DNA of 34,041 bases, taken from Chloroflexota bacterium. GTDB taxonomy: Bacteria > Chloroflexota > Dehalococcoidia > GIF9 > UBA5629. The translations under genes and the position numbers were made by a program. Of this stretch, positions 24,266 through 32,400 are shown in pieces (within the stretch, counting starts at the first letter, position 1; every line of letters starts with the position of its first letter). The stretch is taken from assembly GCA_026389715.1 (NCBI GenBank), contig JAPLHK010000094.1, positions 21,129-55,169 on the forward strand, in the 5' to 3' direction. Under the pieces are notes generated by a model. That model saw only the letters and a list, made by a program, of their open reading frames with translations. It was not told the origin of the DNA and made no database searches.

Positions 24266-24300
24266 AAGGGGCTTCGCGGCGCGAAGCCCCTTTATTTATT
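24266..24300 (+). terminator. Intrinsic terminator of the structured RNA
   Basis: AAGGGGCTTCGC, loop GGC, GCGAAGCCCCTT, followed by TATTTATT on the plus strand. It is a 12-bp stem with a T-rich tail, the best intrinsic terminator in the window. On the minus strand (after the activase) the tail has no T-run, so it is oriented for plus-strand transcription. Confidence 0.85.
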
Positions 24301-24316
24301 CCGATTTCGCCGTCAT

Positions 24317-25273
24317 TTAATACCCGGCGGTGGCATCCAATCCTTTAGCCTTGAATATCCCGATTATCCCGCTCAGGCGCTCTTCAGTTAGAGGCGTGCG
24401 CCCGCTCAACTGGTAGGCCCTGCCCAGCGACTGGTACTTGGCCCTGCCCCACTCGTGGTAGCCCAGCAGTGATACTTTCTCGGCCTTCATGCCCTGCAGC
24501 CTTCCGGCCAATTCCTGCATATAACGGTCACTGTCGTTGTAGCCAGGGATGACGGGCACTCTTATCCAGATCCTGGACATATTGGCCGCCATTAACTTCT
24601 CCAAATTGGAGAGGATAAGCTTATTGTCGGTTCCGGTGCCGTCGCGGTGCTCCTCACTGTCGATATGCTTTACATCGAAAAGCACCAGGTCTGTATATGC
24701 CAGCGCTTTCTCCAATGTTTCCCAGGGTACCTGTCCGCAGGTGTCCAGCGCTGTTCTGAAACCGCGCTCTTTGAGATTGCGGAGTAACTCCAGGGCAAAA
24801 TCGGCCTGTAGCAAAGGTTCGCCGCCCGACAGTGTGACGCCTCCTCCCGAGTTGCGGTAGAAGAGTTCATCCTTTGAGCATTCCTCAATCACTTCATCCA
24901 CGGTCATCTGCCGGCCGGCCAGCTCAAGTACGTCCTCCCAGCAGGCTTCGACGCATTTCAGGCAGAGGTCACATTTAACCCTGTCTAAACGCAGACCGCT
25001 GGCAGCCAGGGATAGCGCGCCCGGCGCACATACCTTGATGCAGCGGCCGCAGCCATTGCAGCGGGTTTCCCTGACCATCAACTCCGCAAAGGTATTAATC
25101 GATTCCGGGTTTGAGCACCACTTACAGCGCAGGGGGCAACCCTTGAAAAAGACCGTGCTCCTGATGCCGGGCCCGTCATGTATGCTGTAGCGCTGGATAT
25201 TGAAGACCACGCCTTTATTACCGGCGCTGCCCTTCTCCCCGCTGCCTGCAGACTCTCTGGAGTCTAAAAGCAC
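24317..25273 (-). CDS. Glycyl radical enzyme activase (radical SAM, PflA-like)
   Basis: A 318-residue activating enzyme that abstracts a hydrogen from the glycyl radical enzyme. The radical-SAM cluster motif is CPLRCKWC (Cys46, Cys50, Cys53) after YSIHDGPGIRSTVFFKG. It is followed by a two-[4Fe-4S] ferredoxin insertion (Cys72/75/78/82 and Cys101/104/107/111), the arrangement of activases for non-PFL glycyl radical enzymes, and by GGVTLSGGEPLLQ for SAM binding. The start is GTG within the last codons of the glycyl radical enzyme gene (10-bp overlap), with AGGA 8 nt upstream; this implies translational coupling. The N-terminal 20 residues (SRESAGSGEKGSAGNK) are low-complexity, so a later start is possible. 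Confidence 0.92.
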   Translation of the reverse strand: MLLDSRESAGSGEKGSAGNKGVVFNIQRYSIHDGPGIRSTVFFKGCPLRCKWCSNPESINTFAELMVRETRCNGCGRCIKVCAPGALSLAASGLRLDRVKCDLCLKCVEACWEDVLELAGRQMTVDEVIEECSKDELFYRNSGGGVTLSGGEPLLQADFALELLRNLKERGFRTALDTCGQVPWETLEKALAYTDLVLFDVKHIDSEEHRDGTGTDNKLILSNLEKLMAANMSRIWIRVPVIPGYNDSDRYMQELAGRLQGMKAEKVSLLGYHEWGRAKYQSLGRAYQLSGRTPLTEERLSGIIGIFKAKGLDATAGY

Positions 25274-27660
25274 TGCGGCGTCCTGGCTATTATCGAGTCC
25301 TGGATATTGCGGTCCAGGTCGATAAAGTAGGCAGCGAAGCCGGCCACCCTGACCATCAGTGTGGGGTACTTTTCAGGATGCTCCTGCGCATCCTCCAGCG
25401 TCTCCCTGTTTACAGTGGAGAACTGAATATGGTGTATGCCCATATCGGCAAATGTCTTAAGGTACTGCGCGAAGACCCCGGCATTATGCCCCACCAAAAA
25501 CTGCGGCATGAAGCTCTGGTTGAAGAGGTGGTTCCAGCTTATCAGCGGGTCCACCTTGGCCACGGAGCGCAGCACTGCGGTCGGACCCTTCTTGTCGCGC
25601 CCGGCCATGGGCGAGATAGTCCCATCGTTGAAGGGGTCGCCCAGCATCCGGCCGTCCGCGGTCGCGCCGCAGACCCTGCCAAAGCTCCACCAGGCAGTCG
25701 CAGCCGTCCCGTCAACATGCACCGAGGTGCCCCAGTTGGTCTTGCACTTAGCGGTCTCCTCCTCGATGCGTCGAGCTACGTCACGGGAGGTCAGATCGGC
25801 ATAATCGTCATCATTGCCAAACTTGGGAGCGCGCAGGCACATCTGCCTTATCTCCTCGAAGCCTTTCCAGTTGTTTTTGAGCGCATCCACGAGTTGCTTC
25901 ATGGTAACCTTCTTATCGTCGAAAACCACCTTTTTGACCGCGGTCAGCGAATCCGCCACAGTGTTGAGGCCGAAAAGCGTCACATCGCGATAATCGGGCA
26001 TATAGTTCCAATCTCGCACGTCCTGCGCCCTGCTGATGCAGTCGTCAATGACCGAGGACAGGAAGGGACGAGGCGCCCACTCTTTATAGAGGGCGTCGGC
26101 GATGTTGGCGATGCGCACCAGCCGGTGTATGACCAGCCGGTAGTTCTCCATGGTGGCATCGAAAAGTTCATCCATCGAGGTTATTTTCTCGGGATCAAGC
26201 ACCTTATTGCCCGCCTTCTTGTAGATAGCCAGCGGGTCGATGCCCAGCGCCTGGTTGAGACAGAGGGGAGCGGGCACGCCGCTAGCCCAGGCGGAAATAT
26301 GGCTGAAGTTCTTGCCCGGTATGGTGGGCACCATACAGTTATTGATGGAGTAGTTGCGCGCATCCTCGAGCGGGGTGCCCAGGTTGACCAGCCTCAACAC
26401 CACGACCTTGTCATTGAATATGGCCGGCTGTGGCATGCCTGACGCCAGGCATTCAATGGCCTTGTCCACCAGCTTCGGGGGTATGCCATCATGCCAGCGC
26501 AGGGCCAGCGGCGGGACGATGGCGCGCACGGTCATGGTAGCATCGAGTATGATAAAGCTCATCTCGTTGGTTACATCACTGCCTTTAGAATCGACGCCGC
26601 CGATCGTCACGGTCTGGAAACCCAGCGCGCCTCCGCCAAAGCCGGACCAGATAGGCGCATGCAAGAAGCCTGTCTCCTGAAATTTCACAAAGAGGAACTC
26701 CACCAGCTCCTGGGCAGATTCGCGGGTAGTTTTGCCGGCGGCCAAATCTTTCTCATAGAAGGGGTTGAAGACAACATCGAATCTTATACCGGAGCCTACC
26801 TGCGGCATCTCCAGGAAATTCACCACCAGATGGATGAACCAGTATGACTGGATCGCCTCGTGTAGTGTACGCGCGGGTTCCTCGGGCACGCGGTCGCAGA
26901 CATCAGCAATATTCTCGAGTTCCACCTTGCGCAGCACCTCTTTCTCGGATTTGGCCAGACTGCGCGCCAGTGCCGCATACCGCTTGGACCACCTGCTGAC
27001 GGCCTCCAGCGTGATGATAGCGCCCTGCAGGAAATCCTTCTTTTTTACGAAATCAATGCCGTTGATAGTCTCTGCCATATATTCTTCATCGAGCTTTTTG
27101 AGGCGCTCCCTGGCTTCCTCCAGGACGCCTTTCAGCCCGATGGACAGTATCTTATCGTAGTTGGGCGTGGCCGACTCCCAGTTGAATATCCAGAATTGCT
27201 CGGCAAGCTCCTTTGTCAGGTACTTCTTGGCCATGTGGTGAATGGAGCGGTCGCCCCAGTATTCACCTATCTCCTTGAGTTCCTTCCTGCCCTCATCGGT
27301 GAGCATGCTGGCGTAAACCTGGCCGGGGGCGGTTTCCCTGGCTATCCACTTCCAGGCAAGCTCGGGATAGAAGGGTACGGAATCGCTGTTGGACGCGTAG
27401 TTGCCCACGATCATTTCGTCCGGCCGGATATAAATTGTCATGTTATCGAGAAGGTGCGCCAGCGCCCGTGCGCGGCGCAGAGAAATGGGCTGCCCCTCGG
27501 TCTGTTTATAGGATTGGGTTACCAACCTAGCACGCTCCAGGTCCAGCGACCAGATAAAGCCCGGCCTGGTTGCCCTGGCATCAGCACTGAGCGCCTCAAG
27601 TGCCACCTGCTGCGCCTTGATAGGCGTCTTCACCATTAACTCCTGCGTTCTGGTTGTCAT
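25264..27660 (-). CDS. Glycyl radical enzyme of the PFL family, substrate unknown
   Basis: A 798-residue glycyl radical enzyme. The radical site is RVAGF with Gly774, and the preceding GATADGRMLGDPFNDGTISP (665-684) is the family's conserved loop. The thiyl Cys is Cys442 in NYSINNCMVPTIPG. Diol dehydratases, choline TMA-lyase and hydroxyphenylacetate decarboxylase have GCVE there; this protein has NCMV and so lacks the Glu two residues on, and PFL's CC pair is also absent. No small subunits of the benzylsuccinate synthase or hydroxyphenylacetate decarboxylase type are encoded nearby. Candidate reactions are C-C or C-X bond cleavage, or fumarate-type addition, but I cannot choose. TTAGGAGG 6 nt before the ATG gives strong translation. 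It sits between the CrtI-ferredoxin fusion (38 nt upstream) and its activase. Confidence 0.92.
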   Translation of the reverse strand: MTTRTQELMVKTPIKAQQVALEALSADARATRPGFIWSLDLERARLVTQSYKQTEGQPISLRRARALAHLLDNMTIYIRPDEMIVGNYASNSDSVPFYPELAWKWIARETAPGQVYASMLTDEGRKELKEIGEYWGDRSIHHMAKKYLTKELAEQFWIFNWESATPNYDKILSIGLKGVLEEARERLKKLDEEYMAETINGIDFVKKKDFLQGAIITLEAVSRWSKRYAALARSLAKSEKEVLRKVELENIADVCDRVPEEPARTLHEAIQSYWFIHLVVNFLEMPQVGSGIRFDVVFNPFYEKDLAAGKTTRESAQELVEFLFVKFQETGFLHAPIWSGFGGGALGFQTVTIGGVDSKGSDVTNEMSFIILDATMTVRAIVPPLALRWHDGIPPKLVDKAIECLASGMPQPAIFNDKVVVLRLVNLGTPLEDARNYSINNCMVPTIPGKNFSHISAWASGVPAPLCLNQALGIDPLAIYKKAGNKVLDPEKITSMDELFDATMENYRLVIHRLVRIANIADALYKEWAPRPFLSSVIDDCISRAQDVRDWNYMPDYRDVTLFGLNTVADSLTAVKKVVFDDKKVTMKQLVDALKNNWKGFEEIRQMCLRAPKFGNDDDYADLTSRDVARRIEEETAKCKTNWGTSVHVDGTAATAWWSFGRVCGATADGRMLGDPFNDGTISPMAGRDKKGPTAVLRSVAKVDPLISWNHLFNQSFMPQFLVGHNAGVFAQYLKTFADMGIHHIQFSTVNRETLEDAQEHPEKYPTLMVRVAGFAAYFIDLDRNIQDSIIARTPQCF

Positions 27661-27698
27661 ATTAAGCCTCCTAAATTAGACCTCTATCATTAACTGTA

Positions 27699-30344
27699 TC
27701 ACACCCTGATGGACAGGTCATCCAGCGGGTAGCTCATACAGGGATGGATATAGCCGAATTTTTGGTCGGCCTGGCGGTAATGCACGCGGGCCGGGGCAAA
27801 GACCTTACCAGATATCAGCCTGGTGCGGCAGGCCGTGCATTCTCCCGACCGGCATACGGCGGGGACCACGATGCCGGCACGTTCAAGCGAGTTCATCAGC
27901 GGCTCACCGGCTTTAGCCTTGACCTTCTTCCCGCTCCTAACCTCGGTAATCACGAACTCCTTTGAGGCCTGTATACCCGGCCAGGCCGGGTCTTTAGTAA
28001 CATCCTGAGGCGGACCGTAGGCCTCCTGTTTCCGGCGCCTGGCCGGTACGCCCAGCTTGACCAACGCTGCTCCGCAAAGCTCGTACATCAGAGCCGGGCC
28101 GCAGGTAAACACCGTCTTGCCCCTGAGATCTCCTGACAGCGAGAATATGACCTTGTCATCAAGTAAGCCTGTGGCTCCTTTCCAGCCGGATGGAGGCTCA
28201 CTTATCACGTAATCAACTTTTATATTCTTGTGCTTGCCTGCAAGCTGCTGTAATTCTTTATCAAAGATTATGTCGTCCGGCGTGCGGCTGCCGTAAATGA
28301 GGTGGATATTCAATTTGGACTTTTTCTCCACCATTTCACGGATGATGGACATGAAAGGCGCGGCGCCGCTGCCGCCGGCCAAAAAGACGAGGTCGGTAGA
28401 ATCGATCAGAGGCTCATAGTAGAAATAGCCGCTGGGGCCAGTCGATTCGAAGCTGTCGCCCACCTTGACCTTATCGAGCAGGTAGGACGATACAAATCCA
28501 CCCCCTACCCTGCGTACTGTAATATCATAGTAAGACTTGCCGGGCGCCGAGGAGATGCTATAGGGACGCGAGGTCTTCACGCCACCGATATCCACAAAAA
28601 GGTTGATGTATTGCCCGGCGCGGAACCATGGTAGCTTGCCGTCTTTTGATTCCAGCCTGAAGGTCTTGGCGCTGGCCGTTTCTTTAATGATCTCTTTAAC
28701 TTTCAGCTTCAGCCTACGCGGGTGAATCGCGGCAACAGCCTTTTCCTGCGGGGTAATGGTGTCCTTGAGCTCCCCTGGCTTTACCTTCTGCTTTTCCAGT
28801 GTATCCTTGATGCCGGGTATCACCTCGGTATCCCAGGAGCCCTTCTCCATGTCCTTCAGCACCTCGCGTGAAGCCATGGCACCTGTGGCAATGCAGGTCT
28901 CAAAGCCGCCGCCGATATTCACCCAAGCGTTGGCAAAGTAAAGACCTTCCAACGGGCCCCTCATGGGCATATGCAGAAAACCCGTGCCGGTAAAGTTCTC
29001 GTCGAACCCGATGATGCTGCCGCGCGGGTTTCCCGTGTAGCGCATGTTGGTCAGCGGCGTGGCTATCTCGATCACCTCGATATGGTCCCTCAAGCCGGGG
29101 GCCGCCTTTTCCGCCAACTTAAGTGAATTTTGGGCCATCCTATTCTTGGCCTCAACATATTCCGATGGGGATAGTTTCAACCAGTGATCGTCGTAGGCAA
29201 TCTGGGTAACTACCACCGAGGCCGTTCCTTTGGGCGATACGGTTGGGTCGACCACATTGTATGCCACCACTAGGTTGAAATCCGGCCCGACATGGACCGA
29301 GTGAAGCCCCTGCTCGTACTGCATGTCCAGGTCATAACTTGTGTTAACAAAATTCTCGTGGACGTTCAGCCCGACCTCCTGGCACGCGCAATCCAGGCCC
29401 AGGTATATGTTGAAGGTGCTGGCGCCGCCGGTCCAGCCACCCAAACGGTTGAGGTACCAGCCCGGCATGTTATCCCGGCCGATCAGTTCAAGCGCAGTGG
29501 TGACGGGGTTGGCGCTGCAGACGACGTGCTGAGTGGCTATCTCGGTGCCGTCCTCGGTCAGCACACCGCGCACTTTGCCGTCTTTAACTAAAATCTTCTT
29601 TGCGCCGTTGCTGAACCAGGCCTCGCCTCCGTAGGATTCCATGGTAGCTATGAACGCCTGCGAAAGGTTCTGCGAGGTCCCCCTGACATGGGCCGCACCG
29701 AACCTGATGTAGCTGACCAGCGTGATGGCATACATAAGGAATGCTACCTTTGAAGGGGGCTGTGCCAAATAGCCCCAGAGCTGGCCTATGACGGCGCGTG
29801 CCTTCTCATCTGAGACCATGGGGTTGAGGACCTCGGAGAGCGTCTTACCGAAGTAGGCCATCAGTTCGGGGTACTCGGAAGAGTTCTGCATCACGGCTTT
29901 CATACCTACCCGCTGGGCTTTCATGGCCTGGCGGGCAAATTCGAAAATGGTCTGCGTAAACTTCTTTATGCCGTCAGCCTCCCTGGGAAACTGGTTGCAG
30001 AGAGCGTCCTCGTAGTTCTGCCTGCCAATGGGCACCTCAATAGTAAAGTCAGGGAAGATGCTGCGGTAAAAGTCTGGGATATGCAGGATGTCTACCCTGT
30101 CCGAAACGCCGCTATCATGCAATATCTTCCAGACGGACCCCTTGTCTGTTTCGGTCCCATACCCGGAAAGCTGGTGCAGGGCTATCTCGAATTCGAAACG
30201 ACCCCTGAGGAACGAGGTGGCATAGCCGCCCGGCACGTTATGTTTCTCCAGGACAACCACCTTTTTACCGGCCTTGGCCAGGTAGGTTGCCGCGGATAAT
30301 CCACCCAATCCCGCCCCTACGACAACGGCATCAAAGTCCTTCAC
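27699..30344 (-). CDS. CrtI-like FAD oxidoreductase fused to FNR module and 2Fe-2S ferredoxin
   Basis: An 881-residue three-module flavoprotein. Residues 1-~500 are a phytoene desaturase/retinol saturase-type enzyme: dinucleotide fold VVVGAGLGGLSAATYLAKAG, HNVPGGYATSF, and the C-terminal FAD-binding YFANAWVNIGGGFE. After a linker (~500-545), residues 546-760 form a ferredoxin-NAD(P)H reductase (RPYSISSAPG flavin motif, GGSGAAPFMS and TCGP nucleotide sites). Residues 795-881 are a plant-type ferredoxin with Cys831, Cys836, Cys839 and Cys869. The fusion would feed NAD(P)H electrons through the 2Fe-2S centre to the CrtI flavin, suggesting a self-sufficient double-bond reductase (saturase), or the reverse flow. 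The start is GTG with AAGGAGG 9 nt upstream. It is the first gene of the operon with the glycyl radical enzyme and activase. Confidence 0.85.
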   Translation of the reverse strand: MKDFDAVVVGAGLGGLSAATYLAKAGKKVVVLEKHNVPGGYATSFLRGRFEFEIALHQLSGYGTETDKGSVWKILHDSGVSDRVDILHIPDFYRSIFPDFTIEVPIGRQNYEDALCNQFPREADGIKKFTQTIFEFARQAMKAQRVGMKAVMQNSSEYPELMAYFGKTLSEVLNPMVSDEKARAVIGQLWGYLAQPPSKVAFLMYAITLVSYIRFGAAHVRGTSQNLSQAFIATMESYGGEAWFSNGAKKILVKDGKVRGVLTEDGTEIATQHVVCSANPVTTALELIGRDNMPGWYLNRLGGWTGGASTFNIYLGLDCACQEVGLNVHENFVNTSYDLDMQYEQGLHSVHVGPDFNLVVAYNVVDPTVSPKGTASVVVTQIAYDDHWLKLSPSEYVEAKNRMAQNSLKLAEKAAPGLRDHIEVIEIATPLTNMRYTGNPRGSIIGFDENFTGTGFLHMPMRGPLEGLYFANAWVNIGGGFETCIATGAMASREVLKDMEKGSWDTEVIPGIKDTLEKQKVKPGELKDTITPQEKAVAAIHPRRLKLKVKEIIKETASAKTFRLESKDGKLPWFRAGQYINLFVDIGGVKTSRPYSISSAPGKSYYDITVRRVGGGFVSSYLLDKVKVGDSFESTGPSGYFYYEPLIDSTDLVFLAGGSGAAPFMSIIREMVEKKSKLNIHLIYGSRTPDDIIFDKELQQLAGKHKNIKVDYVISEPPSGWKGATGLLDDKVIFSLSGDLRGKTVFTCGPALMYELCGAALVKLGVPARRRKQEAYGPPQDVTKDPAWPGIQASKEFVITEVRSGKKVKAKAGEPLMNSLERAGIVVPAVCRSGECTACRTRLISGKVFAPARVHYRQADQKFGYIHPCMSYPLDDLSIRV

Positions 30345-30379
30345 CTTTTGTAACCTCCTTATTCATGTGTAAGATATTT

Positions 30380-30385
30380 ATTATA
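30380..30385 (-). promoter_or_regulatory. -10 element for the fusion-GRE-activase operon
   Basis: A perfect TATAAT on the minus strand (GGATATAATAAAT), about 36 nt before the GTG start. No convincing -35 is seen; the region 17 nt upstream lies at the edge of the palindromic repeat, so an activator may be required. Confidence 0.4.
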
Positions 30386-30402
30386 TCCAAATTGCGACGC
30401 AC

Positions 30403-30438
30403 AGATTGCCGCGGCCACTGCGGCGGCCTCGCAATGAC
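30403..30438. repeat. Dispersed palindromic repeat, copy B (half element)
   Basis: On the minus strand GTCATTGCGAGGCCGCCGCAGTGGCCGCGGCAATCT. Both termini match copy A at 13512 (GTCATTGCGAGG... and ...GCGGCAATCT), with a self-complementary GGCCGC-rich centre. It fills the gap between the crotonase gene's stop and the next operon's promoter. Confidence 0.6.
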
Positions 30439-30445
30439 AGTATGC

Positions 30446-31186
30446 TCAGCGTCCCTTGAACTGCGGTAAGCGTTTATTGCGGAAAGAGTCCAGCCCTTCC
30501 CGGAAATCCTCGCTGCCCATCAGGAACTTCTGCGCATAAGTCTCGAAGTAAAGCTGCTGTTCAAGGGTATTGATCAGGCCGTTTTGCACAGCGCGTTTAA
30601 TTTGCTTGAGCGCCAGCGGCGGGCCCTGTACTATCCTGTTGGCCAGCGCTTCGGCCTCCTCCATCAGCTTCTCATGCGGCACAACCCGGTTTACCATGCC
30701 GATACGCTCGGCTTCGCGTGCATCGATGGAATCGCCGGTGTACATGTATTCGTAGCAGCGCCCGGTGCCCAGCAGCCGCGGCATCAGGAAGGTACATCCG
30801 CAGTCCGGTATCAGACCCCGCATCACGAAAGCCAGGTTAAAGATCGCTCTTTCGGAGGCGATGCGTATATCAGAGAGCAGGGCGAGGGATACACCACCAC
30901 CCGCCGCCACACCGTTGACGGCAGCGATGACCTCAAGTGTTTCCTGGAGCTTTCCCTCCTCCGCTGCCTGGTTAAAGAGCACTATATCGGCACCGGTGCA
31001 GAAGCCCTTGCCCGCGCCGGTGATGATAAGGGCTCGAACCTCATCATCCTCCTGTATCTCGCGAAAGATACGCGGCATCAGTTCGTTGCTTATCTCCGCC
31101 GTCAGGGCGTTCAGCCTTTGCGGCCGGTTCATGGTCAGGATGGCAACGCGGTTTTTTTTCTCAAGTATCAGGCCTTCATATTCCAT
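30446..31186 (-). CDS. Enoyl-CoA hydratase/isomerase family protein (PaaG-like crotonase)
   Basis: A 246-residue crotonase-fold protein acting on an acyl-CoA. The oxyanion-hole segments GFCTGAD (61-67) and AAVNGVAAGGG (88-98) are present. The block FVMRGLIPDCGCTFLMPRLLG (Asp128) resembles the PaaG-type isomerase group, where an Asp replaces the hydratase Glu pair; Glu146 (GRCYEYMYTG) fits the other acidic position. Between GAD and VNG there are only about 24 residues, 15 or so fewer than usual, and the customary 'KPVIAAVNG' lacks its Lys-Pro, which points to an in-frame deletion of the helix before the active site. AAGGA 7 nt upstream supports the ATG. It probably belongs to a transcript with the NMO and ligase genes upstream. 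Confidence 0.85.
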   Translation of the reverse strand: MEYEGLILEKKNRVAILTMNRPQRLNALTAEISNELMPRIFREIQEDDEVRALIITGAGKGFCTGADIVLFNQAAEEGKLQETLEVIAAVNGVAAGGGVSLALLSDIRIASERAIFNLAFVMRGLIPDCGCTFLMPRLLGTGRCYEYMYTGDSIDAREAERIGMVNRVVPHEKLMEEAEALANRIVQGPPLALKQIKRAVQNGLINTLEQQLYFETYAQKFLMGSEDFREGLDSFRNKRLPQFKGR

Positions 31187-31242
31187 ACGGTTATCCTTGT
31201 CATATTACTCAATCTGACATGACCGGGGTTGGTTGCCCGCCC

Positions 31243-32385
31243 TCAGGCCTTTATGGTCAACCCGGCGGGGAACTTCTCCCCCAGTATCTTTACGGCTCCG
31301 CCGATAATGTCGTCCATGACTTCCTGTGTGCTCCTGACCTTCTTGATCAGCCCGGTAACCTGTCCGGCGAACATGGGGAAGTACTCCGTCTCGCCCTTTT
31401 CCATCATGCCCTGCACCAGATCTGCCATCAGCATGCTCTGCAATGGCATGGGCAACGTCTTAAGCCCCGATTTCTCCCAGGCCTCATCAAGTTTGTTCTT
31501 AAAAGCGCGCGTGGTCTTGCCGCTGTAAATCCGGGTTATCTGTTCCGCTTCCTCGTCCGAATCGATCAGCTTGCGGTAATAGGCGTCAATAGTCGCCCTA
31601 TTTAGCATGCCGAGCTCGACGAAGTCCACGAAGCATTCATGGGTGGCCAGAAAAGCGGTCCCGCACCAGGCGCCGATAGCCCCCAGTGCCAGCGCAGCTA
31701 CCAGGCCACGTCCGTCAGCTATCCCGCCGGCAGCCACCACAGGGGTGGGGGCAACGGCGTCGACAACCTGCGGGACAAGCGCGAAGGTGCCGATCCTGCC
31801 TGTATGTCCGCCAGCGTCATGTCCCTGGGCAATGATGATATCCGCACCCATCTTTTTAAGCTTGACCGAGTTGCGCACGTTGCCGCACAAAGACACGATC
31901 TTGATGCCGGCCTCGTGCGCCTCGGGGATGAGCCAGTCCGGTGTGCCGAGGCCGAGTGCAAAGAAAGGCACCTTCTCCTCTTTGACCACCTGGAACTGGC
32001 TGCGGCCGAACTCCTCAGAGATGGGCCATTCTTTCATACGGGCACCCTCCACCCCGAAATCCCTGGCCATCTTTTGAACAAATGCGGTATGCTCGGGAGG
32101 TATATATTCTTTTATCTTGCCCAGGTCGAAGTCTTTCGGAATGGCCGCGGGGAGCAGGATATCCACGCCGAAAGGCTTGTCTGTCAGTTCACGCGTTTTG
32201 CGTATCCAGGACCGCAATTCGTCGGGCCACAGGAAAGTGGCGCCCAGCATCCCCAGTCCTCCGGCATTGGAGACGGCTGCCGTGAGCGTGTAGCCACCTG
32301 CCGTGCCCATGCCGGCCAGCATCACCGGATACTCGGCACCGAGCATATCGCACAGCGCGGTGCGGAAGACAGGGCGTTTATTCAT
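31243..32385 (-). CDS. Nitronate monooxygenase / 2-nitropropane dioxygenase family flavoprotein
   Basis: A 380-residue TIM-barrel FMN protein. Motifs: YPVMLAGMGTAGG at the N-terminus, SNAGGLGMLGA, IIAQGHDAGGHTGR (187-197, with the family's His), and the phosphate-binding VVAAGGIADGRGLVAALALGA. Such enzymes oxidise nitronates, but relatives include the FabK enoyl-ACP reductase and many uncharacterised flavin enzymes near acyl-CoA genes in anaerobes, where an oxygenase makes little sense. Beside a crotonase and an acyl-CoA ligase, an enoyl-CoA or quinone reductase-type role is equally possible. AAGGAG 4 nt before the ATG confirms the start. It is 15 nt downstream of the ligase stop. Confidence 0.85.
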   Translation of the reverse strand: MNKRPVFRTALCDMLGAEYPVMLAGMGTAGGYTLTAAVSNAGGLGMLGATFLWPDELRSWIRKTRELTDKPFGVDILLPAAIPKDFDLGKIKEYIPPEHTAFVQKMARDFGVEGARMKEWPISEEFGRSQFQVVKEEKVPFFALGLGTPDWLIPEAHEAGIKIVSLCGNVRNSVKLKKMGADIIIAQGHDAGGHTGRIGTFALVPQVVDAVAPTPVVAAGGIADGRGLVAALALGAIGAWCGTAFLATHECFVDFVELGMLNRATIDAYYRKLIDSDEEAEQITRIYSGKTTRAFKNKLDEAWEKSGLKTLPMPLQSMLMADLVQGMMEKGETEYFPMFAGQVTGLIKKVRSTQEVMDDIIGGAVKILGEKFPAGLTIKA

Positions 32386-32400
32386 TTCTCTCCTTAATGG

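Larger units (their letters stand above)
24005..24300 (+). ncRNA. Probable structured RNA of about 290 nt, family unknown
   Basis: This 400-bp gap between rlmN and the activase has no long ORF but much structure. At the 5' end GAGGGT/ACCCTC can pair. Then come nested long-range helices: TTTCCT (24080-24085) with AGGAAA (24243-24248); CTCTC (24094-24098) with GAGAG (24233-24237); and GGTAAGCTC (24117-24125) with GGGCTTACC (24217-24225), nine pairs including one wobble. They enclose hairpins GAGAGC/GCTCTC (24142-24147, 24163-24168) and GTAGC/GCTGC with loop AAAAGA (24175-24190). It ends at an intrinsic terminator. The single closed architecture recalls 6S RNA or a riboswitch aptamer, and GGGTGCAG...GGTAAAACTCCC recalls group II intron domain I fragments, but I cannot match it to a named family. 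The downstream gene is convergent, so a simple cis role on a plus-strand gene is not available here. Confidence 0.5.

Noticed and set aside
23940-24300. CRISPR array or T-box leader
   Set aside because: No regularly spaced direct repeats, and no AGGGTGG-type antiterminator motif or aminoacyl-tRNA synthetase gene downstream.
24249-24320. 23-codon ORF starting ATGGATCCG behind GGGAGG
   Set aside because: It runs straight through the terminator hairpin and its T-rich tail; spacing from the ribosome binding site is only 3 nt. Considered chance.
25378-26442. 354-codon plus-strand ORF opposite the glycyl radical enzyme gene
   Set aside because: It is antisense to a gene with clear GRE motifs, has no recognisable domain, and arises from the codon bias of the real gene. 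The same holds for 31639-32397 and 21879-22553.
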